A DNA stretch of 46,471 bases from a virus. Shown in pieces: positions 34,107 through 41,326 of the stretch. The position numbers and the translations under genes are program-made. Numbering within the stretch: position 1 is the stretch's first letter; the number at the start of each line of letters is the position of its first letter. The stretch lies in IMG/VR virus record IMGVR_UViG_3300031857_000349, positions 1 through 46,471 of that record; one strand, 5' to 3'. The notes under the pieces are model-generated. The model ran no database searches and had not been told where the DNA came from. It worked only from the letters and a program-made list of their open reading frames with translations.

Positions 34107-34817
34107 ATGAATGATCTAACACTAACACAACTTATACAAGAAATTCTTGACGAAGAATCAGAAACGGCCAAAAAAGCAAAAGCTATGGGATTGACCTACA
34201 TGAAATTTGGTCGTTGGGGCAAGGACGGTAAAGTTACCCACACAACACAAAACGGAGTTCTGACTCCTGCAAAAACAAACGCCGTAGGTACTAATCCTAC
34301 CGCAGGTACGACGACACCTACGCCAATGAATAAAGTTCAGACCCCAGCAACTTCTCAACAACCAACTATAAAATCTCCGGGGTCGTTTAAAAAAGATGCC
34401 GGACAATCAATGTATAACGCAACATATCGTAGTATTTCTGCGGCAGGACTAGGTAATAAAGATGCCTTTGACAAGGGATATGTCCCATTGACTGTTAAAT
34501 CAGCAAGTCCTAAAAGTTGGTCTAGAGGTGATGGAGCACGACATAAAGATTGGATAACCGTGGAGCCCAACAGTGAGTGGCAACAATTTGACTCGGCAAA
34601 GGAAAAAGATCCCCAAGTAGTACAAAAGTCTCTACAACAATATATTGATTCTACGGGTGCCAAGAAAATCGGTCAAATTAAAGGTCAGTTTGGTTCTTCC
34701 GCACACAATGATGTATATAAGTTGGGATCAACGTTGTTTGTTAATCGTGGAGATAGAGTAGAAGTGGGAAGCACGGGTAGATTAAAAAATAAGGATGTGT
34801 GGGGGTTTAAAAAATAA
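34107..34817 (+). CDS. 'GRW' module protein, copy B1 of the tandem duplication, 236 aa
   Basis: The leader-like N-terminus MNDLTLTQLIQEILDEE has L-I-Q-E and I-L-D-E sites. It is followed by AKAMGLTYMKFGRWGKDGKV, a module shared with the 35396 product (AKKRNLHHIGWGRYADASGK). A Thr/Pro-rich linker (residues about 60-95) leads to a unique C-terminal domain of about 130 residues. That domain includes YRSISAAGLGNKDAFDKGY and WSRGDGARHKDWITVEPNSE, and ends GSTLFVNRGDRVEVG. The Arg/His/Glu content could suit an enzyme, but I cannot assign one. Divergence of B1 from B2 outside the N-terminal module indicates domain replacement after duplication. Confidence 0.6.
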   Translation: MNDLTLTQLIQEILDEESETAKKAKAMGLTYMKFGRWGKDGKVTHTTQNGVLTPAKTNAVGTNPTAGTTTPTPMNKVQTPATSQQPTIKSPGSFKKDAGQSMYNATYRSISAAGLGNKDAFDKGYVPLTVKSASPKSWSRGDGARHKDWITVEPNSEWQQFDSAKEKDPQVVQKSLQQYIDSTGAKKIGQIKGQFGSSAHNDVYKLGSTLFVNRGDRVEVGSTGRLKNKDVWGFKK

Positions 34818-34818
34818 T

Positions 34819-35229
34819 ATGATACGTCTCCGTGATTTATTGACCGAAGCAGAGACTAAAAAAGACACTCCCTACATGAGTGGGGATACTTATATTAGTA
34901 AGGAAGAAGCAAAGCGTATCTATGATTATATGGAATATGACTTTGACTTCAACCAATTTGTTTTGGGCATGAACACGGAATTAGAACACCAAGATGTAAC
35001 GGACGGGAGTTTAGTAAAAACAGCAATGATAGCTGCTGCTCATTTACGGGAAGTTCCAGACTATTACACGAAATTAAAACAACACGTAGAAAAACAAAAA
35101 GTTTCCGAAGATGGTGCTCCAACGGGAGGAATCGGATTAAGTCTTCCCGGCGGTTATATTAATGGAGCACCAAAACCCAAAGATGTCAAAAAGATGCGGA
35201 AGCATCTCAATAAGGAGAAAGATCAATGA
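34819..35229 (+). CDS. Leader-bearing acidic protein, copy C1 of the tandem duplication, 136 aa
   Basis: The start is ATG 34819, one base after the previous stop. The N-terminus MIRLRDLLTEAETKKDTPY is the clearest capsid-targeting-like leader in the window (L-T-E then A). Residues 1-92 are about 89% identical to the entire product of 36144-36422 (ten differences). C1 carries an extra 44-residue C-terminus (GAPTGGIGLSLPGGYINGAP, then a basic KDVKKMRKHLNKEK) absent from C2. The shared part is acidic and helical (ELEHQDVTDGSLVKTAMIAA). Function unknown. Co-packaging in the head is inferred. Confidence 0.65.
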   Translation: MIRLRDLLTEAETKKDTPYMSGDTYISKEEAKRIYDYMEYDFDFNQFVLGMNTELEHQDVTDGSLVKTAMIAAAHLREVPDYYTKLKQHVEKQKVSEDGAPTGGIGLSLPGGYINGAPKPKDVKKMRKHLNKEKDQ

Positions 35230-35402
35230 TTCGTCTAAAAGATCCATCGTCGGGAAATGTCAAGAAAGTCAATTTTGGTGATCCGAATATGAGAATTAAA
35301 AAGTCTAATCCAGCTCGTCGGAAGTCATTTAGAGCACGTCATAATTGTGCAAACCCTGGTCCACGCACAAAAGCTCGTTATTGGAGTTGCAGAAAATGGT
35401 AA
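35226..35402 (+). CDS. 58-aa basic Cys mini-protein, copy A2 (truncated duplicate of A1)
   Basis: This short gene starts at ATG 35226 inside the stop of C1 (ATGA) and ends by overlapping the next ATG (35396). After MIRL it encodes KDPSSGNVKKVNFGDPNMRI and PARRKSFRARHNCANPGPRT, ending KARYWSCRKW. It is nearly identical to the last 55 residues of the 33678 product. The N-terminal CWEGYKQVG module of A1 is missing, and the new start MIRL resembles neighbouring leaders. The retained reading frame and coupling signals argue it is expressed rather than decaying. Confidence 0.65.
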   Translation: MIRLKDPSSGNVKKVNFGDPNMRIKKSNPARRKSFRARHNCANPGPRTKARYWSCRKW

Positions 35403-36142
35403 ATTTAACATCGTTATTACTATCGGAAGACGTGGGTGAAGAAGCCAAAAAACGTAATCTTCACCATATAGGTTGGGGACGTTACGCTGATGCTTCTGGT
35501 AAACTTGTAGCCAAAAGTGTGGATGGTAAACTAGTGGATGTCCCAAAGGATGAACTTGACCCTGAAGTAGACCAACCAACTAGAGACATTGAAGGTTTAC
35601 CTAACGAAAAACGTCCGGGTGCATGGAAAAACTGGAAACCAAAATTATCTACTACTGACGATGAATTACGTCAGTACAATTACGCAAGTAGAGCAATTAG
35701 AGCAATTGGCCCCGTGATGGGTTCTGAACGAGAGATAAAACATAGAAAACTTCCTCCTGGCGAAGTGACATATGAAAAAGGAGCGGGTAATCCATACGTG
35801 GCCAGAAATCCAGATGGAAAATTAGCATCATTTTCACACGACACATTTGCAGCCGCATTTGCAAACGGGAAATCATTGAAAGGATATGATTTTGTAAAAG
35901 ATTATGATGGTTCTATGAAAAAATTATCAAAGGAACTAAAACCTACGCTTGATAAACTAAAGTCAGCTGAAACTGGTACCAATGATAAAGGTAAGATAAA
36001 ATCTTTTTTAAGAGATTTAGTTACCGCATTTGTTTTAGGTACGCGCCGGGGCCGTAAAGGTTCCCGAGCGTCAAGTTCTGGAGGTAGCGGATTCGGCGGC
36101 GGAGGCGGGTTCAGTGGCGGCGGCGGGGGTTCATCGTTCTAA
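35396..36142 (+). CDS. 'GRW' module protein with Gly-rich tail, copy B2 of the tandem duplication, 248 aa
   Basis: ATG 35396 is preferred over 35345 because it sits at the end of the previous gene like the other coupled starts, and gives the leader MVNLTSLLLSED (L-S-E then D). The GWGRYADASGKLVAK module follows, shared with B1. The middle is unlike B1: SRAIRAIGPVMGSEREIKHR, KGAGNPYVARNPDGKLASFS and a Lys-rich helix. Residues about 198-215 are hydrophobic (SFLRDLVTAFVLGTRRGRKG). The last 25 are almost only Gly, Ser and Phe (GSGFGGGGGFSGGGGGSSF). No enzyme is recognised. The tail resembles low-complexity ends of some membrane-associated proteins. Confidence 0.6.
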   Translation: MVNLTSLLLSEDVGEEAKKRNLHHIGWGRYADASGKLVAKSVDGKLVDVPKDELDPEVDQPTRDIEGLPNEKRPGAWKNWKPKLSTTDDELRQYNYASRAIRAIGPVMGSEREIKHRKLPPGEVTYEKGAGNPYVARNPDGKLASFSHDTFAAAFANGKSLKGYDFVKDYDGSMKKLSKELKPTLDKLKSAETGTNDKGKIKSFLRDLVTAFVLGTRRGRKGSRASSSGGSGFGGGGGFSGGGGGSSF

Positions 36143-36143
36143 C

Positions 36144-36422
36144 ATGATTTTACTTCGTGATTTATTGACCGAGGCCGATACCAAAAAAGACACTCCGTAT
36201 GTGAGTGGGGATACTTATATTAGTACGGATGAAGCAAAACGTATCTATGATTATATGGGATATGATTTTGACTTCAACCAATTTGTTTTGGGTATGAATG
36301 TAGAACTGGAACACCAAGATGTGACGGACGGGAGTTTAATCAAAACTGCGATGATTTCCGCCGCACATCTCCGAGAGGTTCCTGATTATTATACAAAGTT
36401 GAAACAATATGTGGAGAAATAA
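36144..36422 (+). CDS. Leader-bearing acidic protein, copy C2 of the tandem duplication, 92 aa
   Basis: ATG 36144 follows the previous stop by one base. An earlier in-frame ATG at 36114 lies in the Gly-rich end of B2 and is rejected. The N-terminus MILLRDLLTEADTKKDTPY is a capsid-targeting-like leader. The whole protein aligns with residues 1-92 of the 34819 product with ten substitutions, most of them conservative, and high nucleotide similarity. The copies differ at many third positions, so selection has kept both. It lacks the C-terminal extension of C1. Confidence 0.65.
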   Translation: MILLRDLLTEADTKKDTPYVSGDTYISTDEAKRIYDYMGYDFDFNQFVLGMNVELEHQDVTDGSLIKTAMISAAHLREVPDYYTKLKQYVEK

Positions 36423-36423
36423 A

Positions 36424-36759
36424 ATGATTCGTCTTACCGATTTATTGATGGAAAACGCAGAACGTCGGGTCAACTTGATGAAAATTCAAGCCATCATGGA
36501 AAAATTGTACCCAGAACTAACAGATACCCAATCAAAAAAACTTATGGAATTGTGCACAGAAGTTCATATGATGGCTTCCCAAATGAATACCATCCCCTAT
36601 ATTAGAACAGAGAGTAGTTTAGTTGAATGGACCATTTTAGCTGCAGCATTTAAGGCAAAAGTCACTGAATTAAAAGAAGAAGTAGTCAAAGTATGTGAAG
36701 ATAAAAAAATTGATTCGGCGACTGTAGTAAAAGCACTTGACGAAGTATTAACATATTAA
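36424..36759 (+). CDS. Helical protein with capsid-targeting-like leader, 111 aa
   Basis: ATG 36424 follows the previous stop by one base. MIRLTDLLMENAERRVNLMK carries an L-M-E site like the neighbouring leaders. The rest is predicted helical (IQAIMEKLYPELTDTQSKKL, then MELCTEVHMMASQMN) and ends VVKALDEVLTY. It does not share the C1/C2 body, so only the leader is common. It is the last small gene before the portal. Function unknown. Confidence 0.6.
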   Translation: MIRLTDLLMENAERRVNLMKIQAIMEKLYPELTDTQSKKLMELCTEVHMMASQMNTIPYIRTESSLVEWTILAAAFKAKVTELKEEVVKVCEDKKIDSATVVKALDEVLTY

Positions 36760-36769
36760 GTGAGGTTTT

Positions 36770-38644
36770 ATGGCAGACACTAGTGTTTTCGGAAGACTTA
36801 AAAAACTTTTTTCTACTAACACCATTGTAAGAAACGTTGGAGGAAAAAAATTAAGAATTGCCGATACTGATCAAATCCAATCATTTGTCAATCGTCGTGG
36901 TGTAGACCGATATCATCGTGTATACCAGTCAGGCACTGGCGGGTATGGGTCACACCACGGTCGTTATGAAGCAGCTGCGGCGTTTCAAGGGGCTAGACTT
37001 CAACTGTTCCGTGATTATGACATGATGGATAATGATCCTATTGTCGCCTCTATCTTAGATATTTACGCAGACGAAAGTACGGTAAAGGACGAATTTAGTC
37101 GTATTTTGACAATTAAAACCGACGACACACAAATTCAAGAAATTCTTCATAACCTATTTTACGATATTCTGAACGTCGAGTTCAATCTTTGGCCGTGGAT
37201 TCGTAACATGGCAAAGTATGGGGATTTCTTCTTGTACTTGGACATTGATCCAGAATACGGAATTGTGAACGCCATTCCACTCTCCGTGTATGAAACGATT
37301 CGTGTAGAAGGTGAAGAACCTGGTAATCCTTTTTCCGTTAGATTTACTATTCAAAATGATTTCTTAGCTCTCGGAAAAACAGAATTTGATAATTATGAAA
37401 TTGCCCATTTCCGTTTATTAGCCGATACTAACTTCCTTCCATATGGCAAAGCAATGATTGAAGGCGGTCGTCGTGTATGGAAACAACTTCAACTCATGGA
37501 AGATGCAATGTTAATTCATCGTATCATGAGAGCACCAGACAAACGGAAGTTCAAGATTGATATCGGAAATATTCCACCCGCTGAAGTGGAAACTTACATG
37601 CAACGGATTATTGACCGAATGAAGAAGATTCCGTTAGTGGATCCAAAGACGGGCGATTACAATCTCCGTTATAACATGATGAATATTACGGAAGATTTCT
37701 ACCTCCCGGTACGTGGTAAGGACAGTGGGACAGAAATTGAAACCATGCAAGGTCTGCAATTTAATGCTATTGAAGATATTGAATATCTCCGTAAGAAACT
37801 CCTTGCTGCATTCAAAGTACCGAAGTCATTTATTGGATACGAAGAAGATATTAACGGTAAAGCAACGTTAGCGGCACAAGATGTTCGTTTTGCTCGTACG
37901 ATTGAACGTATCCAACGGATTATGATTTCGGAACTCACGAAGATTGCTATTATCCATCTATATGTTCAAGGGTTCACGGACGAAAAACTCATCAATTTTG
38001 AATTATCGTTGACCAATCCATCCACGCTGTACGAACAAGAAAAGATTAATATCTGGAAAGAAAAGTTTGCTCTTGCCAAGGATATGACCGGTGGTCAAGC
38101 AGTTCTTCTCTCACAAGACTGGGTATATAATAATATCCTGGAAATGTCCGATGAAGAAATTGTGAAGGAACGTGAAAAGATCATGGAAGACATGAAACGT
38201 CAACAGGAACAACAGGCGGCAATGCAACCTCCAATGCCGGGGCAACCTGGAATGGACGGAGGAATGCCACCGGAAGGAGCTGAACTTCCTCCCGAAGAAA
38301 CTCCGTCTGAAGAACAACCGCCAGAAGGAGACGGAGAACAACAAATTGATGACGTAGATCAAATCCTTTCTAGTCTAGAAGATATGGAAGATGATGAATC
38401 TGAATTGGAAGAAATGTTGATGAAAAACAAAGGAGGTCGTCCCCGTGAAGGATTAAAGTTTGGAACCGACAAACATCCGTTGGGACGTGATCCATTGGGA
38501 CATAAAGAAAATAAAAAAGCCATGAAAAGAACACTTTCTGCTGAAACTAAGACATTTTTGGACGTACTACAGAAAAAAGGAGTGAGTAAATACAGACAAA
38601 TGATCTCCGAAAATATTCTAAGTGATGAAAAATTAGAAGGTTAA
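36770..38644 (+). CDS. 20: Portal vertex protein (gp20-like), 624 aa
   Basis: This protein forms the dodecameric ring through which DNA enters and leaves the head, and on which the prohead is initiated. GAGG five bases before the ATG marks the start. T4 gp20-like features include FQGARLQLFRDYDMMDNDPI, VASILDIYADESTVKDEF, the MAKYGDFFLYLDIDPEYG strand and RRVWKQLQLMEDAMLIHRIM. The C-terminal 130 residues are an unusual Gln/Pro/Glu-rich acidic extension (MQPPMPGQPGMDGGMPPEGA) ending in a basic tail (GRPREGLKFGTDKHPLG). T4 gp20 is about 520 residues, so this extension explains the greater length. The acidic tail may contact core or internal proteins. Confidence 0.9.
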   Translation: MADTSVFGRLKKLFSTNTIVRNVGGKKLRIADTDQIQSFVNRRGVDRYHRVYQSGTGGYGSHHGRYEAAAAFQGARLQLFRDYDMMDNDPIVASILDIYADESTVKDEFSRILTIKTDDTQIQEILHNLFYDILNVEFNLWPWIRNMAKYGDFFLYLDIDPEYGIVNAIPLSVYETIRVEGEEPGNPFSVRFTIQNDFLALGKTEFDNYEIAHFRLLADTNFLPYGKAMIEGGRRVWKQLQLMEDAMLIHRIMRAPDKRKFKIDIGNIPPAEVETYMQRIIDRMKKIPLVDPKTGDYNLRYNMMNITEDFYLPVRGKDSGTEIETMQGLQFNAIEDIEYLRKKLLAAFKVPKSFIGYEEDINGKATLAAQDVRFARTIERIQRIMISELTKIAIIHLYVQGFTDEKLINFELSLTNPSTLYEQEKINIWKEKFALAKDMTGGQAVLLSQDWVYNNILEMSDEEIVKEREKIMEDMKRQQEQQAAMQPPMPGQPGMDGGMPPEGAELPPEETPSEEQPPEGDGEQQIDDVDQILSSLEDMEDDESELEEMLMKNKGGRPREGLKFGTDKHPLGRDPLGHKENKKAMKRTLSAETKTFLDVLQKKGVSKYRQMISENILSDEKLEG

Positions 38645-38705
38645 TGATGTTTCAAGATATTTACTTATATATGGTGGTTGTTTACTCGTCTAATACGGAT
38701 AACAT

Positions 38706-39584
38706 ATGAACATCAAACATAATAAACTACGTAATACAGGCATTCTTTTTGAACTATTGGTAAGAAAAGTAGCCTCAGATGTCCTTGATAATAAATCTGA
38801 CAGCTTTGCGGTTAGACTTATGCGAGAACATTTTCATTCAAAATCGGAACTTGGAAAAGAACTCCAATTATACCGTTCGTTTTTTAACGCCACTAAATTA
38901 TCAGAAACAAAAGCACTTGATATGTTAGATTTAGTATTGGCAAAACGTAAAACATTAAATGAAAAAATGTTGGACGTACAAAAATTCTTGTTAATTAAAG
39001 AAATCAAACAACACTGTGACTTAAAGCAATTTATGTCAGGACGAGTTCCTTCGTATAAAGTGTATGCGTCCGTATATAAACTATTTGAATCCATGACCCG
39101 TGCTGATTCTGACCCATCTATGTTTATGCAAATAGACGAAATGGTGAACGCACGGTTTGTTGTTGTGGAGCACTTAAAGGGTGAAATTAAAGAAGAAAAG
39201 ATTGTCAAGGAAAGTAACTATTCGGAGGCATTAAAAGAGCAACCAGAAGAAATTCGGTATCTTTCATACAAATTCTTATTAGAACGATTTAACGAAAAAT
39301 ATAGTAATTTCAGTGATAAGCAGAAAGCATTATTACGTGAATATATTAATAACGGGACTGACCTTGAAAAGTTCGGTACGTACGTTGTTCAAGAAGCAAA
39401 AGAATTAACTCAACGAATCAAGAAAAATTCCCATAAAATTAAAAATGACGTTACGAGAATTAAAATAAATGAAGTCACTTCTCAATTACAAAATATTCAA
39501 ACAAAAACCGCAATAAAAGACAATTATATTACTGCGTTATTAATTGCCTACGAAATTTCACATCAACTTGATTCGTTGAGTTAA
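38706..39584 (+). CDS. Conserved-type capsid-operon protein of unknown function, 292 aa
   Basis: The protein is almost entirely helical and charged: MNIKHNKLRNTGILFELLVR, LGKELQLYRSFFNATKLSET, then a C-terminal coil. 'R.TGILFELLVR.V..D' starts are found in proteins encoded between portal and prohead protease in T4-like environmental phages. T4 has small core proteins gp67 and gp68 there. The size and sequence do not match them, so equivalence is not claimed. The 61-base gap before it contains an AT-rich string (TATTTACTTATATA at 38658-38671), a weak relative of the promoter motif. A prohead core or assembly factor is the best guess. Confidence 0.6.
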   Translation: MNIKHNKLRNTGILFELLVRKVASDVLDNKSDSFAVRLMREHFHSKSELGKELQLYRSFFNATKLSETKALDMLDLVLAKRKTLNEKMLDVQKFLLIKEIKQHCDLKQFMSGRVPSYKVYASVYKLFESMTRADSDPSMFMQIDEMVNARFVVVEHLKGEIKEEKIVKESNYSEALKEQPEEIRYLSYKFLLERFNEKYSNFSDKQKALLREYINNGTDLEKFGTYVVQEAKELTQRIKKNSHKIKNDVTRIKINEVTSQLQNIQTKTAIKDNYITALLIAYEISHQLDSLS

Positions 39585-39587
39585 TAT

Positions 39588-40052
39588 ATGAATAGAGAAG
39601 AAAAACTTCGTGAAATGATTCGGGAATTAATTGAACAAGAATTGAATGAAATCAGTACCACTGCTGGTGTTGCGGGATATTTAACACCTAAAGCATTTGT
39701 TGGTGATAAGAAAGCAAATACTGATCACATCAAACAAATGGCCAAACGTATTGGATATACATTAACTAAGCGTGGCGCAGAAGCTACGGGCAAAGGTGAT
39801 AAGTTAAACGAAAATTATTATACTTACCGTAACGATCCCAATAAACTTCCACATCAAAAGATTGGAGAAGCCATTTCCGCAATTAATAAACAATTAAAGT
39901 TAATGGAAAAGGCGTTACATTACAACACACGTTTAAAAAACGAATATGGTATCAGTAACGAATCGTTGTGGAAACGAACACAACATCAAATGACTAAATT
40001 AGAAGCACGACTCATGGAAATGGCTCGTCGCCTTCGTGAGATGCGAGGATAA
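39588..40052 (+). CDS. Probable prohead core protein, 154 aa
   Basis: The helical N-terminus (MNREEKLREMIRELIEQELN) leads to EISTTAGVAGYLTPKAF, then NYYTYRNDPNKLPHQKIGEA and a C-terminal basic coiled region (TKLEARLMEMARRLREMRG). This order recurs immediately upstream of gp21 in T4-like environmental phages. By position it could play the role of the T4 core proteins gp67/gp68, and the I-E-Q-E and N-E-I segments could be gp21 sites. It ends one base before the protease ATG. Function is inferred from location only. Confidence 0.6.
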   Translation: MNREEKLREMIRELIEQELNEISTTAGVAGYLTPKAFVGDKKANTDHIKQMAKRIGYTLTKRGAEATGKGDKLNENYYTYRNDPNKLPHQKIGEAISAINKQLKLMEKALHYNTRLKNEYGISNESLWKRTQHQMTKLEARLMEMARRLREMRG

Positions 40053-40053
40053 T

Positions 40054-40638
40054 ATGGGACTTCTCTGTGAATATACCGAATTACATTATGACCGTAACAT
40101 TCTAACGGAAGCGTTAGATGGAAGTAAACCTTTCATCCTAAAAAACGTCGTATTACAACGGGCTAATGCAAAAAATCAAAATGGTCGTGTGTATCCAAAA
40201 GAAGTATTGATGCGTGAGGCAGCAGTTTACAAGAAAAACTTCGTAGATAGTCGTCGTGCATTAGGTGAACTGGACCATCCTGAAAGTCCCGTCGTCAACC
40301 TCAAGAATGTGTGCTGTAACGTGGTGGGGTTGTGGACGGACGGTGATGATGTTAAAGGCGACATTGAAATTTTGACCACACCAACCGGTAATATTGTACG
40401 GGAACTCATCAAGAACAATATTCGTCTCGGAGTATCATCCAGAGGTATGGGATCGGTGCGCCAAATGGGAGAAAATACGGTAGAAGTTCAAGAAGATTTC
40501 TCACTAATTTGCTTTGATATTGTAAGTAATCCCTCAACAATTGGGGCATTCATTAACGAAAATGTACAGTCTAAGATTGTTACACCATATGATGCAATTG
40601 ATAAATTGGTTCACGATTTCTTAAGCGAAGTTAAATAA
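40054..40638 (+). CDS. 21: Prohead core protease (gp21-like), 194 aa
   Basis: This serine protease matures the prohead by cutting scaffold, capsid and internal proteins after L/I-x-E. I place the start at ATG 40054, behind GAGG. The 40036 ATG lies in the previous gene. Catalytic signatures of the herpes-type/gp21 fold are visible: H75 in GELDHPESPV and S128-S129 in LGVSSRGMGS. AKNQNGRVYPKEVL is the conserved strand before them. The N-terminal N-I-L-T-E19-A20 is a good self-processing site, as in T4 where gp21 matures itself. Its own cleavage rule matches the leaders found on the small genes upstream. Confidence 0.88.
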   Translation: MGLLCEYTELHYDRNILTEALDGSKPFILKNVVLQRANAKNQNGRVYPKEVLMREAAVYKKNFVDSRRALGELDHPESPVVNLKNVCCNVVGLWTDGDDVKGDIEILTTPTGNIVRELIKNNIRLGVSSRGMGSVRQMGENTVEVQEDFSLICFDIVSNPSTIGAFINENVQSKIVTPYDAIDKLVHDFLSEVK

Positions 40639-40648
40639 GGAGAATTAT

Positions 40649-40924
40649 ATGTTACTATTATCGGTAGTTCTTGTCGTTGCATGTGTTATTGCATGGTTTG
40701 TCATTAAAGATATGAATCAACCACTGGCAGATAAACTTGCAACTGCTGCAAAGAAAGTAGAAGATAAAGTTGAAACGGTAGTTGAAAAAGTTGCCGATGT
40801 CAATAAAGACGGAGTAGTCACTGTTGCCGACGCTAAAATTGTCGCTAAAAAGACAAAGAAGGTAGCAAAGACGGTAGTAGAAAAGGTTAAGAAGACACGT
40901 GGCCGTAAAAAGAAAACGGATTAA
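40649..40924 (+). CDS. Membrane-anchored basic protein with dockerin-like loop, 91 aa
   Basis: Residues 2-20 (LLLSVVLVVACVIAWFVIK) form one membrane-spanning helix. They are followed by an amphipathic Lys/Val/Glu helix (KKVEDKVETVVEKV), a dockerin/EF-hand-like loop DVNKDGVVTVADAK, and a strongly basic end (KKTRGRKKK). GGAG seven bases before ATG is a good ribosome binding site. T4 prohead assembly starts on the inner membrane, so a membrane-tethering assembly factor is conceivable, but this is inference. A lysis-related or DNA-binding role cannot be excluded. Confidence 0.55.
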   Translation: MLLLSVVLVVACVIAWFVIKDMNQPLADKLATAAKKVEDKVETVVEKVADVNKDGVVTVADAKIVAKKTKKVAKTVVEKVKKTRGRKKKTD

Positions 40925-40927
40925 CAC

Positions 40928-41317
40928 ATGCCAGCAGTTAGTAAGCAACAACAAAAACTATTTGGACTAGTTCACGCGTATCAGATGGGAAAAGTTTCTT
41001 CTGATAAAGTGAACGATAAAATTAAAAAAATTGCCAAGAGTATCTCACCAGAGGACGCAAAAAAGTTTGCGTCTTCTCGTGTTAGTATTGATGAAGTAAA
41101 AAAAGTATTTAATTCACCAACATATGTTCACGAAACATTACAAGAAATTGTGAATACGAAAACGCCAACCTATGTGAAGGGAGAATTGGTAGATACATTT
41201 ACTGCACAAATGCTTACAACTGTACTCAAGAAGTTAAATGAACATAATAAAACTATGTTGTTACAAAAGCCACTGACTGAAATGGTGGCAATTTCATATA
41301 AAATATTAACGTATTAA
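40928..41317 (+). CDS. DUF3008-like small protein, 129 aa
   Basis: The N-terminus MPAVSKQQQKLFGLVHAYQM, followed by KIKKIAKSISPEDAKKFASS, follows the pattern of DUF3008-type proteins ('MPA.SK.QQ..MG.....KG...AKSM...D...FA.T'), whose function is unknown. These also occur in T4-like phages near capsid genes. The C-terminal 70 residues are a helical extension (VHETLQEIVNTKTPTYVKGE) not typical of the short family members. It sits between the protease and the bS21 gene in the capsid operon. Confidence 0.6.
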   Translation: MPAVSKQQQKLFGLVHAYQMGKVSSDKVNDKIKKIAKSISPEDAKKFASSRVSIDEVKKVFNSPTYVHETLQEIVNTKTPTYVKGELVDTFTAQMLTTVLKKLNEHNKTMLLQKPLTEMVAISYKILTY

Positions 41318-41326
41318 GGGGGTTAC

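Larger units (their letters stand above)
33936..36422 (+). repeat. Tandem duplication of a three-gene module (A-B-C), period about 1.3 kb
   Basis: The gene order A1 (33678), B1 (34107), C1 (34819) is repeated as A2 (35226), B2 (35396), C2 (36144). The C-terminal module of A is offset by 1302 bases (33936 to 35238). The C starts are offset by 1325 bases. C copies are about 89% identical in protein, A copies are similarly close over 55 residues, and B copies share only the N-terminal module. This is one duplication followed by truncation of A2 and domain change in B. Confidence 0.75.
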
